Below, piece after piece: positions 1 through 6,192 of a stretch of DNA of 7,658 nt (positions are counted from its first letter, which is position 1; the number at the start of each line of letters is the position of its first letter). The position numbers were made by a program, and so were the translations under genes. This stretch comes from Gemmatimonadota bacterium (GTDB lineage Bacteria > Gemmatimonadota > Gemmatimonadetes > Longimicrobiales > UBA6960). Under the pieces are notes generated by a model that ran no database searches, was not told where the DNA came from, and saw only the letters and a program-made list of their open reading frames with translations. The stretch lies in the NCBI GenBank assembly GCA_022564535.1, contig JADFLD010000080.1:1-7658 (forward strand), given 5' to 3'.

Positions 1-591
1 CAGGTCCGCGCCAGTCTGGATAGAGGCCGCCATCGTCTCATAGGCGGTGGAGCCGGTGCTGCCGTAAAGGAGGGCGATCCCGAACAGGAAGAACCCGGTC
101 GAAAAGGCCCCCAGCAGCAGGTACTTGAGCCCCGCTTCGTTGCTCTGGCTGTGGTTACGGTAAAATCCGGCGAGGATGTAGAGCGGAATGGATAGCAGTT
201 CAAGCCCCAGAAAGAGCATGGTCAGATCCTGGGCTTTCACCATGAAATTCATGCCCACCGCCGCGAACAGCATGAGGCTGTAGTATTCGCCGCGCTCTTC
301 CAGCGTCCGCTTCAGGTAAGGGATCGCCACAACAATGGCGGCCGCCGTCACGACCATGAAAAGCGTCGACAGGTAGCGCGTAAAAGCGTTGAGCTGCAGC
401 ATACCGCTAAAATACGCGCCGTTGGAGCTGCTGCTCAGGTTGGCGATGAGGGCCAGTCCCAGTCCCGCCAGGGCCACCGGCGCCAGTAGATCGCGGTGCG
501 GCCGGGTGGCCGATTCCATGAGCAGCAGAACGAGGGCCGTGGCTACCAGCGCCAGCTCAGGCAGTGCGGATGTTATGTCGGCCAAATGCAT
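1..591 (-). CDS. nuoN: NADH-quinone oxidoreductase subunit N (NuoN), 5' part; runs off the left edge
   Basis: This is the N-terminal 197 residues of a NuoN-type, antiporter-like membrane subunit of respiratory complex I, which takes part in proton pumping in the cytoplasmic membrane. I translated it from the minus strand; the frame is open to the window edge. About six hydrophobic segments are visible (roughly residues 10-26, 35-51, 72-92, 103-120, 122-143 and 154-177). The core GLELLSIPLYILAGF carries the conserved TM5 glutamate (E131), and EAGLKYLLLGAF carries the conserved lysine (K156). These fit E133 and K158 of E. coli NuoN, an equivalence from memory. NuoN proteins are usually about 480 residues, so more than half is missing. 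The ATG at 591 follows the stress-protein stop codon by 6 bases. An AGGTGG ribosome-binding site overlaps that stop, which suggests translational coupling to the upstream gene. The subunit assignment (N rather than L or M) rests on the short N-terminus and the ELLSIPLY region. Confidence 0.9.
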   Translation of the reverse strand, partial: MHLADITSALPELALVATALVLLLMESATRPHRDLLAPVALAGLGLALIANLSSSSNGAYFSGMLQLNAFTRYLSTLFMVVTAAAIVVAIPYLKRTLEERGEYYSLMLFAAVGMNFMVKAQDLTMLFLGLELLSIPLYILAGFYRNHSQSNEAGLKYLLLGAFSTGFFLFGIALLYGSTGSTAYETMAASIQTGADL

Positions 592-597
592 AGCCAC

Positions 598-1071
598 CTA
601 ACCCATGAGATAGGGAATGACCATCACCGGCGTTGAGCAGTGACGGACAATGCGTTCGGCCACCGAGCCTAATATCTGATCTTTGAGAGAGTCTCGTCCG
701 TTGGAGCCCATCACCAGGAGCGTTGACCCCGGTTTGCCGCTGTCCTGGTCGATGGTTTCCGCCGCCGTCAGGATCTCGTCCGCGGCTTTGCCCTCTCGCA
801 GAATATACTACACTTTCAGGTCATCCAACCCGACAGCGGCAACCTCAGCGGCCATTTTGGCCCTGGCCTTGACGGCGATTTCCCGGAAATGTTCCTGCAT
901 GTGCTCCACGCTGACGCGCAGCATGACCATTTCGCTTTTGTCCAGAAATTCCTCGTGCACGTTAAGCACAGTCAATTGGGCCCCTTCCCTGCAGGCCAGC
1001 CGTACGGCCGTTTCCAGGGCGGCGTGTGAGCGGGGGCTTAAGTCGGTCGCGCAGCTTACATTATCGAACAT
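598..1071 (-). pseudogene. Universal stress protein (UspA family) interrupted by an in-frame amber codon
   Basis: This is a UspA-fold nucleotide-binding protein of 157 codons, but codon 88 (positions 808-810) is TAG, so only 87 residues would be made. Reading through the stop in the same frame gives a normal C-terminal half with no indel. It includes the family ATP-binding signature G-2X-G-9X-G-S (G122, G125, G135, S136) in VMGSNGR and ILGSVAERIVRHCSTPVMVI. The N-terminus (CATDLSPRSHAALETA) and total length also fit the family. The ATG at 1071 has a GAGGT ribosome-binding site at 1078-1082, 6 bases upstream. The true stop (598-600) lies 6 bases before the nuoN start. The stop is one base away from common codons such as GAG, AAG or CAG. 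A nonsense mutation, a sequencing error or suppression could each explain it. The family assignment is firm; the pseudogene status is less so. Confidence 0.85.
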
Positions 1072-1138
1072 GGGTCTACCTCAATTCGCGTTTCCGCTGC
1101 CCGAAATATCGGCCTGGCGTCAAGTGGTTGGCCTTACT
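1072..1138. other. Leader between the pth fragment and the stress-protein gene
   Basis: This short non-coding stretch joins the end of the broken pth frame to the stress-protein start. Apart from the GAGGT ribosome-binding site at 1078-1082 I see no convincing promoter. A TTGACG on the minus strand has no matching -10 at the right spacing. Just beyond it, at about 1141-1170, are C-tracts (three runs of four G on the minus strand) with a short TCCC/GGGA inverted pair. They look like a small intergenic repeat sitting exactly where pth homology stops. Confidence 0.35.
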
Positions 1139-1291
1139 CTACCCCGACCCCTCCCCTAGAGGGACGGGAGCTTCCCGGTTAAAGCTGCTTCCAAACCTCT
1201 CGGCTAACCGGTCAATCGCCCGAAAACCCAGGTTGTGCCGCGTACCCTGGTATGCCGGCCCCGGATTGCCTAAGCCTACAATTAGCTTCAC
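1139..1291 (-). pseudogene. pth: Peptidyl-tRNA hydrolase, N-terminal fragment (3'-truncated)
   Basis: Starting at GTG 1291, the minus strand encodes [20 protein letters not shown] followed by [13 protein letters not shown], the unmistakable N-terminus of Pth. Pth cleaves the ester bond of peptidyl-tRNAs to recycle tRNA in the cytoplasm. The substrate-binding Asn (N9) and catalytic His (H19) match E. coli N10 and H20. Homology fades after about residue 40, and the frame ends at TAG 1139-1141 after 50 residues; Pth is normally about 190. There is no room for the remainder, because the stress-protein gene starts 67 bases later. Identity is lost at a G/C-tract intergenic repeat-like sequence, which suggests deletion, insertion or a false join there. 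The GTG lies 6 bases after the preceding stop codon and has only a weak AGAG as possible ribosome-binding site. Pth is normally essential, so an intact copy should exist elsewhere if this fragment is real. Confidence 0.8.
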
Positions 1292-1297
1292 ACCGAA

Positions 1298-1350
1298 TTA
1301 CTCTTTCGATTTGGAGTCTTCTTCTTCGGATTTTTCCGCCTCGCCCTCGG
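1298..1350 (-). other. Acidic lysine-rich tail, possible 3' end of rplY (L25) fused to the propeller gene
   Basis: The final codons before TAA 1298-1300 encode a charged tail ending EEEDSKSKE. They use AAA, GAA and TCC codons that are rare in the rest of the gene. Six bases later the pth frame begins. In many bacteria rplY lies directly upstream of pth, and CTC/L25 proteins often end in acidic tails of this kind. I infer that this is the last piece of an rplY gene joined in frame to the propeller gene. The join may lie near the GAG-GCC-GCC-GAG-GGC stretch at about 1343-1357. The sequence directly shows only the composition change and the pth neighbour; L25 identity cannot be proved from so few residues. 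Confidence 0.35.
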
Positions 1351-3238
1351 CGGCCTCGGTGCGGAAGAAGCCGATCTCGCGGCCCTGACGGTAGAGGTCG
1401 CCGCGGAGCGTCCCACTGATGTCGACGATGCGCAGTCCGCCCTGGTAGTAGGCGATATAGAGCGTCTCGTCCTCGATCCACACGTTGTGCGCACCGGCCT
1501 CGGGAAGGTCGTACTTGGCGACCTGGCGCGGGTTCTCGATGTCGCTCACGTCGATGACGTGGATGAACCCTCGCATCCCGTCGGACGTGCCGATCTCATC
1601 TCCCAGGAAGACGTAGTCGCGGTCCCGCCAAGCGACGTGTGTGTTGCCTTCGGGATACGCGATGCTCGACACGAAGACCGGGTTCGTCGGAGTGCCACCG
1701 TGCGTGCCCGCACCGACATCGATGATGACGAGGCCGTCGTCCCAGTAGGAGAGGTACGCGTATCCGTCTTGGGCCCAGACGTCGTGCAGCGACTTGTTCG
1801 TATCGCCGGGCTTGATCTCGTAGCGGCCCGCGTGCCTCGGATTCGCCGGGTCGCTCATGTCGATGATGCTCAGGGCGTTGGTGCCGTCGTTCACGGCGTA
1901 GACGATGTCGCCCATGATCCAGACGTTGTGGATCCCGCCCGTGAGACTGTCGGTCAGCTCGGCCATGATCGTCGGGTGCGCCGGATCGGCCAGGTCGAGC
2001 ACGACGATGCCGTTGCGGCGCGTACTCGCTCCCTCCCGTGTGATGATCGCCCAGGTGGCATCGTCACTGACTTTCACGTCGTTGACGACGCGGGCGTCGA
2101 CGACGATCGAATCGACAAGCACGATGTTCGACGGGTCCGTGACGCGCCACACGAACATGCGCTGCCCGCCACCCCGAGCGTGGGTCCCGGTGTAGGCGTA
2201 GTCCTCGCCGTCGACCCCCTCGAAGACCCAGAGGTCGCTCGTCGCGACCTCCGCGCGGACGCCGTGATCGAGGAACTCCACCGTGACCGGGTCGGGCCGC
2301 TCAGTGACTTCGACGATCGCCGCCGCCGAGGCGGACCCGGTGCTCGCGAGCACCCGATAGGCCCCGGTCTCCTCCGCGACGAACGTCCCGTCGTCGTACA
2401 CGAAGCCGCCGGTGCCAGAGAGTCCAGCGACGGCGAGGTCGAGAGCGATGTCTTCGACGATCCCGCCCTGAGCATCGCGCGCGACGATGTCGAACTCGAC
2501 GACGTCACCCCTCCGGGTCTTGACCGTGCCAGGGGTAATGCTGATGGACTGGACCGGGTTGGCGACGACGTGAACCGGGTACTGCTGGGAAAGGCCGTCT
2601 TGGGACCTTGCGGACAGCGTGACGTCCCCTGCGGAGATACCGGTGAGGACCCCACCCTCGGTGATCGAGGCGGTTGCAGGATCGGATGATTGCCACGAGA
2701 TGGAGGCGGTGGCGTGCTCGGTGCCTTGCGTGGTCATCACCCGACCGACCATCTGCATGGAGGTACCCGTGTACACTGTGTACGGCAGATCGGCGATCTC
2801 GATCGACGTCGGCGCATAGTCCAGGACCGTCGCGGCGAGCGTCCCGAGCGTGCGGGCCCCCGCGACCCCGAACATGCCGCTTTCGTCTTCTGGCACCATC
2901 ACCACAGCGGTAAGCGTCCCTGAGCCCGGCTGCAGGCCCGTCAACTCGATGCTGGCCCCTTCGATCGCCGAGAACCTAGGGCTCACTCCGAGCTGCGCGA
3001 AGACGACCGCTACCGCGCCCTCCACCAGGTTCCCGGCGGCGTCGTAGAGCCCCGTTTGTAGCGTAACCGTCTCACCGCGCGGGATGACGAGTTCTTCCGT
3101 GCCGAACCGCACCTCGGTTATCCGGGCGCCCGCTTCGCGCTGCTCTGCGGTGGCGGGGGGGAACTGGGCGGCGGCAGGGACGGCCAGAGCCAGCAGGATT
3201 GTCAGGCTGCCTAGCGCGGAAATGACTATGCGTTTCAT
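1298..3238 (-). CDS. Exported protein with Ig-like (Big2) domains and LVIVD-repeat beta-propeller; C-terminus possibly chimeric
   Basis: This 646-residue protein has a classical signal peptide (MKRIV start, hydrophobic 8-21, AxA cleavage near A24). Three beta-rich Ig-like modules follow, at about 38-140, 141-226 and 227-313. The middle one is a Big2 type, shown by SWQSSDPATASI followed by GVLTGISAGDVTLSA. From about 318 to 615 there are LVIVD-type propeller blades, seen as IVVLDLADPAHP, LSIIDMSDPANP, LVIIDV, IHVIDVSDIENP and LRIVDIS. Each blade is preceded by an HNVW/HDVW/HVAW-type strand. No catalytic residues are recognisable; such propellers are usually binding or surface proteins. It is last in the probable three-gene operon, 94 bases after the CsgG-like gene. 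ATG 3238 has no clear ribosome-binding site. The last 15-18 residues (EAEKSEEEDSKSKE) change abruptly to AT-rich lysine and glutamate codons. As I recall the family, homologues continue for about 40 more residues here, so the end may not belong to this protein. Confidence 0.8.
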   Translation of the reverse strand: MKRIVISALGSLTILLALAVPAAAQFPPATAEQREAGARITEVRFGTEELVIPRGETVTLQTGLYDAAGNLVEGAVAVVFAQLGVSPRFSAIEGASIELTGLQPGSGTLTAVVMVPEDESGMFGVAGARTLGTLAATVLDYAPTSIEIADLPYTVYTGTSMQMVGRVMTTQGTEHATASISWQSSDPATASITEGGVLTGISAGDVTLSARSQDGLSQQYPVHVVANPVQSISITPGTVKTRRGDVVEFDIVARDAQGGIVEDIALDLAVAGLSGTGGFVYDDGTFVAEETGAYRVLASTGSASAAAIVEVTERPDPVTVEFLDHGVRAEVATSDLWVFEGVDGEDYAYTGTHARGGGQRMFVWRVTDPSNIVLVDSIVVDARVVNDVKVSDDATWAIITREGASTRRNGIVVLDLADPAHPTIMAELTDSLTGGIHNVWIMGDIVYAVNDGTNALSIIDMSDPANPRHAGRYEIKPGDTNKSLHDVWAQDGYAYLSYWDDGLVIIDVGAGTHGGTPTNPVFVSSIAYPEGNTHVAWRDRDYVFLGDEIGTSDGMRGFIHVIDVSDIENPRQVAKYDLPEAGAHNVWIEDETLYIAYYQGGLRIVDISGTLRGDLYRQGREIGFFRTEAAEGEAEKSEEEDSKSKE

Positions 3239-3332
3239 GGGATTCGGGGGTGGCGGTTGGCGGTTTTCGATCCGTGGGATGGGCCGGAAAGATAGGGTGG
3301 GGCGACGGGCCGAGTAAGGGCGGCGCCCCCCC
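3239..3332 (-). other. Spacer between the CsgG-like and propeller genes
   Basis: This 94-base gap contains a G/C-rich imperfect inverted repeat near 3318-3332 (GGGCGGCGCCCCCC on the plus strand), immediately after the CsgG-like stop. It lacks a following U-run, so I do not call a terminator. On the minus strand a TATCTT lies downstream of it, but the 17-base-distant -35 candidate (TTACTC) is poor. Read-through from the upstream genes seems the simpler model. Confidence 0.3.
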
Positions 3333-4217
3333 TCAGCCTATCGGTTTCAGCACGTCTCCCTCGGCCGCGTCACCCTCGACGATCGTGCAGATGGACGATT
3401 GCGACAGGACCCTCGTGACCTCGATGATCCCGACTCGGTCGGTGATCTGGTCGAGCACCTCTCCGGCCGCGTTGACGATTTCGTCGATCACGCGGAGCAC
3501 CTCGTAACGTTGCCCGACCTGCACGCCGGCGCTCTCACCCTTGTCGATATACAGCGAGCCATCGCTACCAGCGCCGACGATGGCCGGCACCGCGTCCGGA
3601 GGCTCCGGCATCGCGATGAGCACAAAGCGCTCACGCTGCCGTACGAGTTCCTCGACGATGTCGTCGGCAGCGGGCCCGAGCGCTTCTTCCGCGATTCCCT
3701 GGTTCATCGCGGACATGCTGATGACTCCGCTGATGTTGACGAGGCGCTTGCTTCCGGACCCTTCCGTGGCCGTGATGATCTCCCCGGTCTCCGTGCTGAA
3801 GGCACGAACGTTCATTTCAGCTTCGGCCTCCGTGTACCCGATGGAGCGCCCGAACGCGCGGGTGCTCTTCTCGTCGATCGAAAACCGCGTGACCGAACCG
3901 GTAATCAAGTACATGACGCCGGCGAGCCGGCCGATCTCCACGACATCGCTCGCGTTGACCTGTCCCGATAGCTGGAAGCCCTGTTCCTGGAGGATCGCTT
4001 CCAGCCGCTCGCGCTCGATCACCGCGAAGGCACCGGAATTCACCAGTCGGGTCACGATCATGTCCGCGGCGATATCGCCCATGTCGTTGGCCCACCAACT
4101 GGTGCGGTTGTCGAACGGAATCACCGCGATCCGGGGTCGGTCTTGTGCGACGATAGAGCCGGCGGTCGCCAGAACGGCGACGGCGGCGATGCACTTGCTG
4201 AGGAGTCTGGTCTTCAC
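3333..4217 (-). CDS. CsgG-family exported protein with FlgT_C-like C-terminal domain
   Basis: This 294-residue protein has a signal peptide ending near A24-Q25 (SIVAQ). A CsgG/HfaB-type domain follows at about 29-198. Its landmarks in order are RIAVIPFDNRTSWW, the helix and strand MIVTRLVNSGAFAVIERERL, EAILQEQGF, IGRLAGVMYLITGSVTRF, MNVRAFSTETGEII, and a C-terminal helix ending VEELVRQRE. Residues about 212-292 (GSLYIDKGESAGVQVGQRYE, then VGIIEVTRV and EGDAAEGDVL) resemble the FlgT C-terminal beta-domain. CsgG itself is an outer-membrane lipoprotein secretion channel for curli. This protein has no lipobox cysteine and no csgA or csgB nearby, so secretion-pore function should not be assumed; a periplasmic assembly or adaptor role is as likely. 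It starts at GTG 4217, supported by GGAGG at 4225-4229, 32 bases after the caspase-like gene ends, which implies co-transcription. Confidence 0.85.
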   Translation of the reverse strand: MKTRLLSKCIAAVAVLATAGSIVAQDRPRIAVIPFDNRTSWWANDMGDIAADMIVTRLVNSGAFAVIERERLEAILQEQGFQLSGQVNASDVVEIGRLAGVMYLITGSVTRFSIDEKSTRAFGRSIGYTEAEAEMNVRAFSTETGEIITATEGSGSKRLVNISGVISMSAMNQGIAEEALGPAADDIVEELVRQRERFVLIAMPEPPDAVPAIVGAGSDGSLYIDKGESAGVQVGQRYEVLRVIDEIVNAAGEVLDQITDRVGIIEVTRVLSQSSICTIVEGDAAEGDVLKPIG

Positions 4218-4224
4218 GGTTGGT

Positions 4225-4229
4225 CCTCC
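4225..4229 (-). promoter_or_regulatory. Ribosome-binding site for the GTG-started CsgG-like gene
   Basis: A perfect GGAGG on the minus strand lies 7 bases upstream of GTG 4217. It fixes this non-ATG start, and the start puts the signal peptide at the N-terminus. Confidence 0.7.
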
Positions 4230-4249
4230 GAAGTGATTTTGTGGGCTGT

Positions 4250-6031
4250 CTAGCGAAGAGCCCGCGCGAGCCAGCCCCTTGCTGCAACGGCCCCCAGTGT
4301 TCCGGCGGCCTCGGCCGCCTGGCTGCGGGCACCCGACTCGGATATTCCCATCTTGGCGGGTTGTCCTGCCATCCCGATGCGGAAGATGCTGGACCTCAGG
4401 ACCTCCCCCGTCGACACCCTATACATCCTCAGCTCGAATTGGGCACTGCCGGAGAACATCGGACCCAGGGGAGCCGCCCTCGCACTCGAGGTGAGGCTCC
4501 CGACGAAAATGAATTCGCCGCCTTGGTCACGGACGAGGTCGGCGAGCGACGCGAAGTCTCCCTGGACAGCGGACTGGACGGCGGCGTGGTCTCCTCCTGA
4601 AATGCCAAGGCTCCTGGAGTCCATCACGCGAATTCCCCTGCGGGCCCTGAGGGAGCGAAGCACAGATGCCTCTGCGACACCCGCATCGTCGGCGTTTTCC
4701 CCGTAAACGAGCACGAGCAGGCCGTCCCCGGCCACGTTCTGGGCGGGTGGGGGTGTGGGTCGGGCGATCGGTCGACTCGAGTCGCGCTCCACACTCGGGG
4801 CCGGCCGCTCGTCCGGTTGGAGCGTCGCGAATTCCGGACCGCCCCCGATGCTCATGGGCCAGGAAGGGTCGAACGCCGTCTGGCTTATCGACGGGATCTG
4901 GCCGTTTCGGGTCTCCCTTCGGACGCGATCCCGCGTCCACTCCATGGTTTCTCCGAGGGTGACGATTCCGTCGCCGTCCTCGTCCGCCTCTCCCTGGAGA
5001 GCCCGAAGGAGGTAGTACGTGAAGACACCGTGGCCTCCGCCCCACTGGGCGCCCTCCTGCGAGTACTGGTTCACCTGGCTCGCGGTGAAGGTGACCTGTA
5101 CCCCGAGGCTGTGCTGGGCCCGATCCAGAAACGCCGCGTTGATCGGATTGGTGATCGCGCGGAGCCCGATGTCGCCACTCACGCCCGCGCTGTGGCACGC
5201 GTCGATGAACGATATGATCGCCCGCGCGTAGGTCCTCCGGATGGCGTCGCTCACCTCTTCCATGGGGAACCCCGTACCCGCGATGCTCTTAGCCTCGGTG
5301 TCGTAGGCGAGCAGGTACAGGTCTTCGGGCCGTTCGGGATCAGGTGCCCCGTGTCCCGCGAAGAAGATGAAGACGACGTCGTCGTCGGTCGCGGCCTTCA
5401 GAAAGTCACGGAACGCGAGCCGAATTTCGCGGTACGTCGCTTGCTCGTTGACGAGGTAGCGGATGTTTTCGGGTTTGAAGCCACCCATTCCGGCTGCCGG
5501 CGAAAGGAGGAAGTCCCGGAAGGCGCGGGCGTCGTCGTCGGCGTAGCGCAGGGTGGGGACGGCCGGGTCGGCATACTCGCTCACTCCGATCACCACGGCC
5601 CACCGCTCTCCCGAGAAGCCGCTCCCTTGGGTCCAGGCCGTCGCCGGGTCCTGGAAGATCTGCTCGGACCTTTCCACGACGACTGGGAAAGATCGGGCAG
5701 AGAGCACCTGGTCGCCGAGGTAGGCTTCGATCAGGACTTCGGGCTGCTCCGGTGTCGGAGTGACGTAGCCGATGAATCTGACCTCGTCAGCGGTTCCACT
5801 GAGCGCCGCGTCGGCCCCGTTCAGAGTGACGCGGTCGATGCCGGCGCTACTCCTCGCGATGCCGACGATCCGGAGGCCTCGCCGGTGCACCACGCCGATG
5901 CCGCGTGTGGCATCGGTCCGCCATTCCGCAGGCTCGAGGATCTCGATCGTCTCTTGAGCTCGTCCGTGGGCAGGGAGCGTGACCATGCCCGAAACGGCGA
6001 TCAAAAGGACGGTAAGGGTGGAACGGAGCAT
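4250..6031 (-). CDS. Exported caspase-like (C14) peptidase with C-terminal CsgG-like domain
   Basis: This 593-residue protein is predicted to act outside the cytoplasm. ATG 6031 gives a signal peptide (MLRSTLTVLLIAVSGMVTLP, cleavage near HGRAQ). The frame stays open upstream to ATG 6145, but that would bury the signal peptide behind 38 unlikely residues. An Ig-like domain occupies about 27-118. The caspase domain at about 142-385 opens with RWAVVIGVSEY and has the catalytic His227 (FFAGHG) and Cys279 (FIDACHSAG). The p10-like part reads FTASQVNQYSQE then HGVFTYYLLRAL. The Asp before the catalytic Cys resembles metacaspases, which cut after Arg or Lys rather than Asp. An EF-hand-like DEDGDGIVTLGE lies at 350-361. 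After a Pro-rich linker (about 410-432), residues about 435-593 follow a CsgG-like order: LLVLVYG, FIFVGSLTSS, FELRMYRVSTGEVL, then an Ala-rich helix. It is first in the operon and 161 bases from the divergent M29-like gene. The caspase assignment is firm; the C-terminal domain is inferred. Confidence 0.9.
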   Translation of the reverse strand: MLRSTLTVLLIAVSGMVTLPAHGRAQETIEILEPAEWRTDATRGIGVVHRRGLRIVGIARSSAGIDRVTLNGADAALSGTADEVRFIGYVTPTPEQPEVLIEAYLGDQVLSARSFPVVVERSEQIFQDPATAWTQGSGFSGERWAVVIGVSEYADPAVPTLRYADDDARAFRDFLLSPAAGMGGFKPENIRYLVNEQATYREIRLAFRDFLKAATDDDVVFIFFAGHGAPDPERPEDLYLLAYDTEAKSIAGTGFPMEEVSDAIRRTYARAIISFIDACHSAGVSGDIGLRAITNPINAAFLDRAQHSLGVQVTFTASQVNQYSQEGAQWGGGHGVFTYYLLRALQGEADEDGDGIVTLGETMEWTRDRVRRETRNGQIPSISQTAFDPSWPMSIGGGPEFATLQPDERPAPSVERDSSRPIARPTPPPAQNVAGDGLLVLVYGENADDAGVAEASVLRSLRARRGIRVMDSRSLGISGGDHAAVQSAVQGDFASLADLVRDQGGEFIFVGSLTSSARAAPLGPMFSGSAQFELRMYRVSTGEVLRSSIFRIGMAGQPAKMGISESGARSQAAEAAGTLGAVAARGWLARALR

Positions 6032-6192
6032 GCAAGGTCCGAGGTGCGCGCGACCCACCGAAAGTCGGACTCCACAGCCCGGGCGGCAAGTGTAGAAGGA
6101 ACCACGACTCGTTTGCCGGGAGGCGGTCTCCTGTCGAGAATCCACGTACTTTCATGCTCTCGCAGCCCGTAGGTCATTCGACGGAGGTTCCA
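6032..6192. promoter_or_regulatory. Divergent promoter region between the caspase-like operon and the M29-like gene
   Basis: Both flanking genes read away from this 161-base gap, so both promoters should lie here. On the plus strand TTGCCG (6114-6119) is followed after 17 bases by GAGAAT, a weak sigma-70-like pair. On the minus strand a TACACT near 6090-6095 could be a -10 without a good -35. I see no clear operator palindrome. The position makes a shared regulatory region likely; the individual boxes are weak. Confidence 0.3.
6183..6188 (+). promoter_or_regulatory. Ribosome-binding site that favours the TTG 6193 start
   Basis: GGAGGT on the plus strand ends 4 bases before TTG 6193, whereas ATG 6154 upstream has no ribosome-binding site. 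The TTG start also places the basic residues and the lipobox of the product in the expected positions. Confidence 0.6.

Noticed and set aside
808..1071. A stand-alone 87-residue stress protein
   Set aside because: The same frame continues past one TAG into the conserved ATP-binding half, so it is a broken full-length gene rather than a short one.
1487..2689. A 400-codon plus-strand open frame opposite the propeller gene
   Set aside because: It is rich in Asp, Val and Arg with no domain pattern, and it is the antisense shadow expected in GC-rich coding DNA.
3333..4217. A curli secretion locus
   Set aside because: No CsgA/CsgB repeats, CsgE/CsgF-like proteins or lipobox are present; only the CsgG fold is shared.
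6032..6145. N-terminal extension of the caspase-like gene to ATG 6145
   Set aside because: It would put 38 Cys/Arg-rich residues before a clear signal peptide and would leave almost no promoter space for the divergent gene.
4817..6172. A 451-codon plus-strand open frame opposite the caspase-like gene
   Set aside because: It is low-complexity Arg/Val/Asp-rich sequence without family motifs; the opposite strand holds clear catalytic motifs and a signal peptide.
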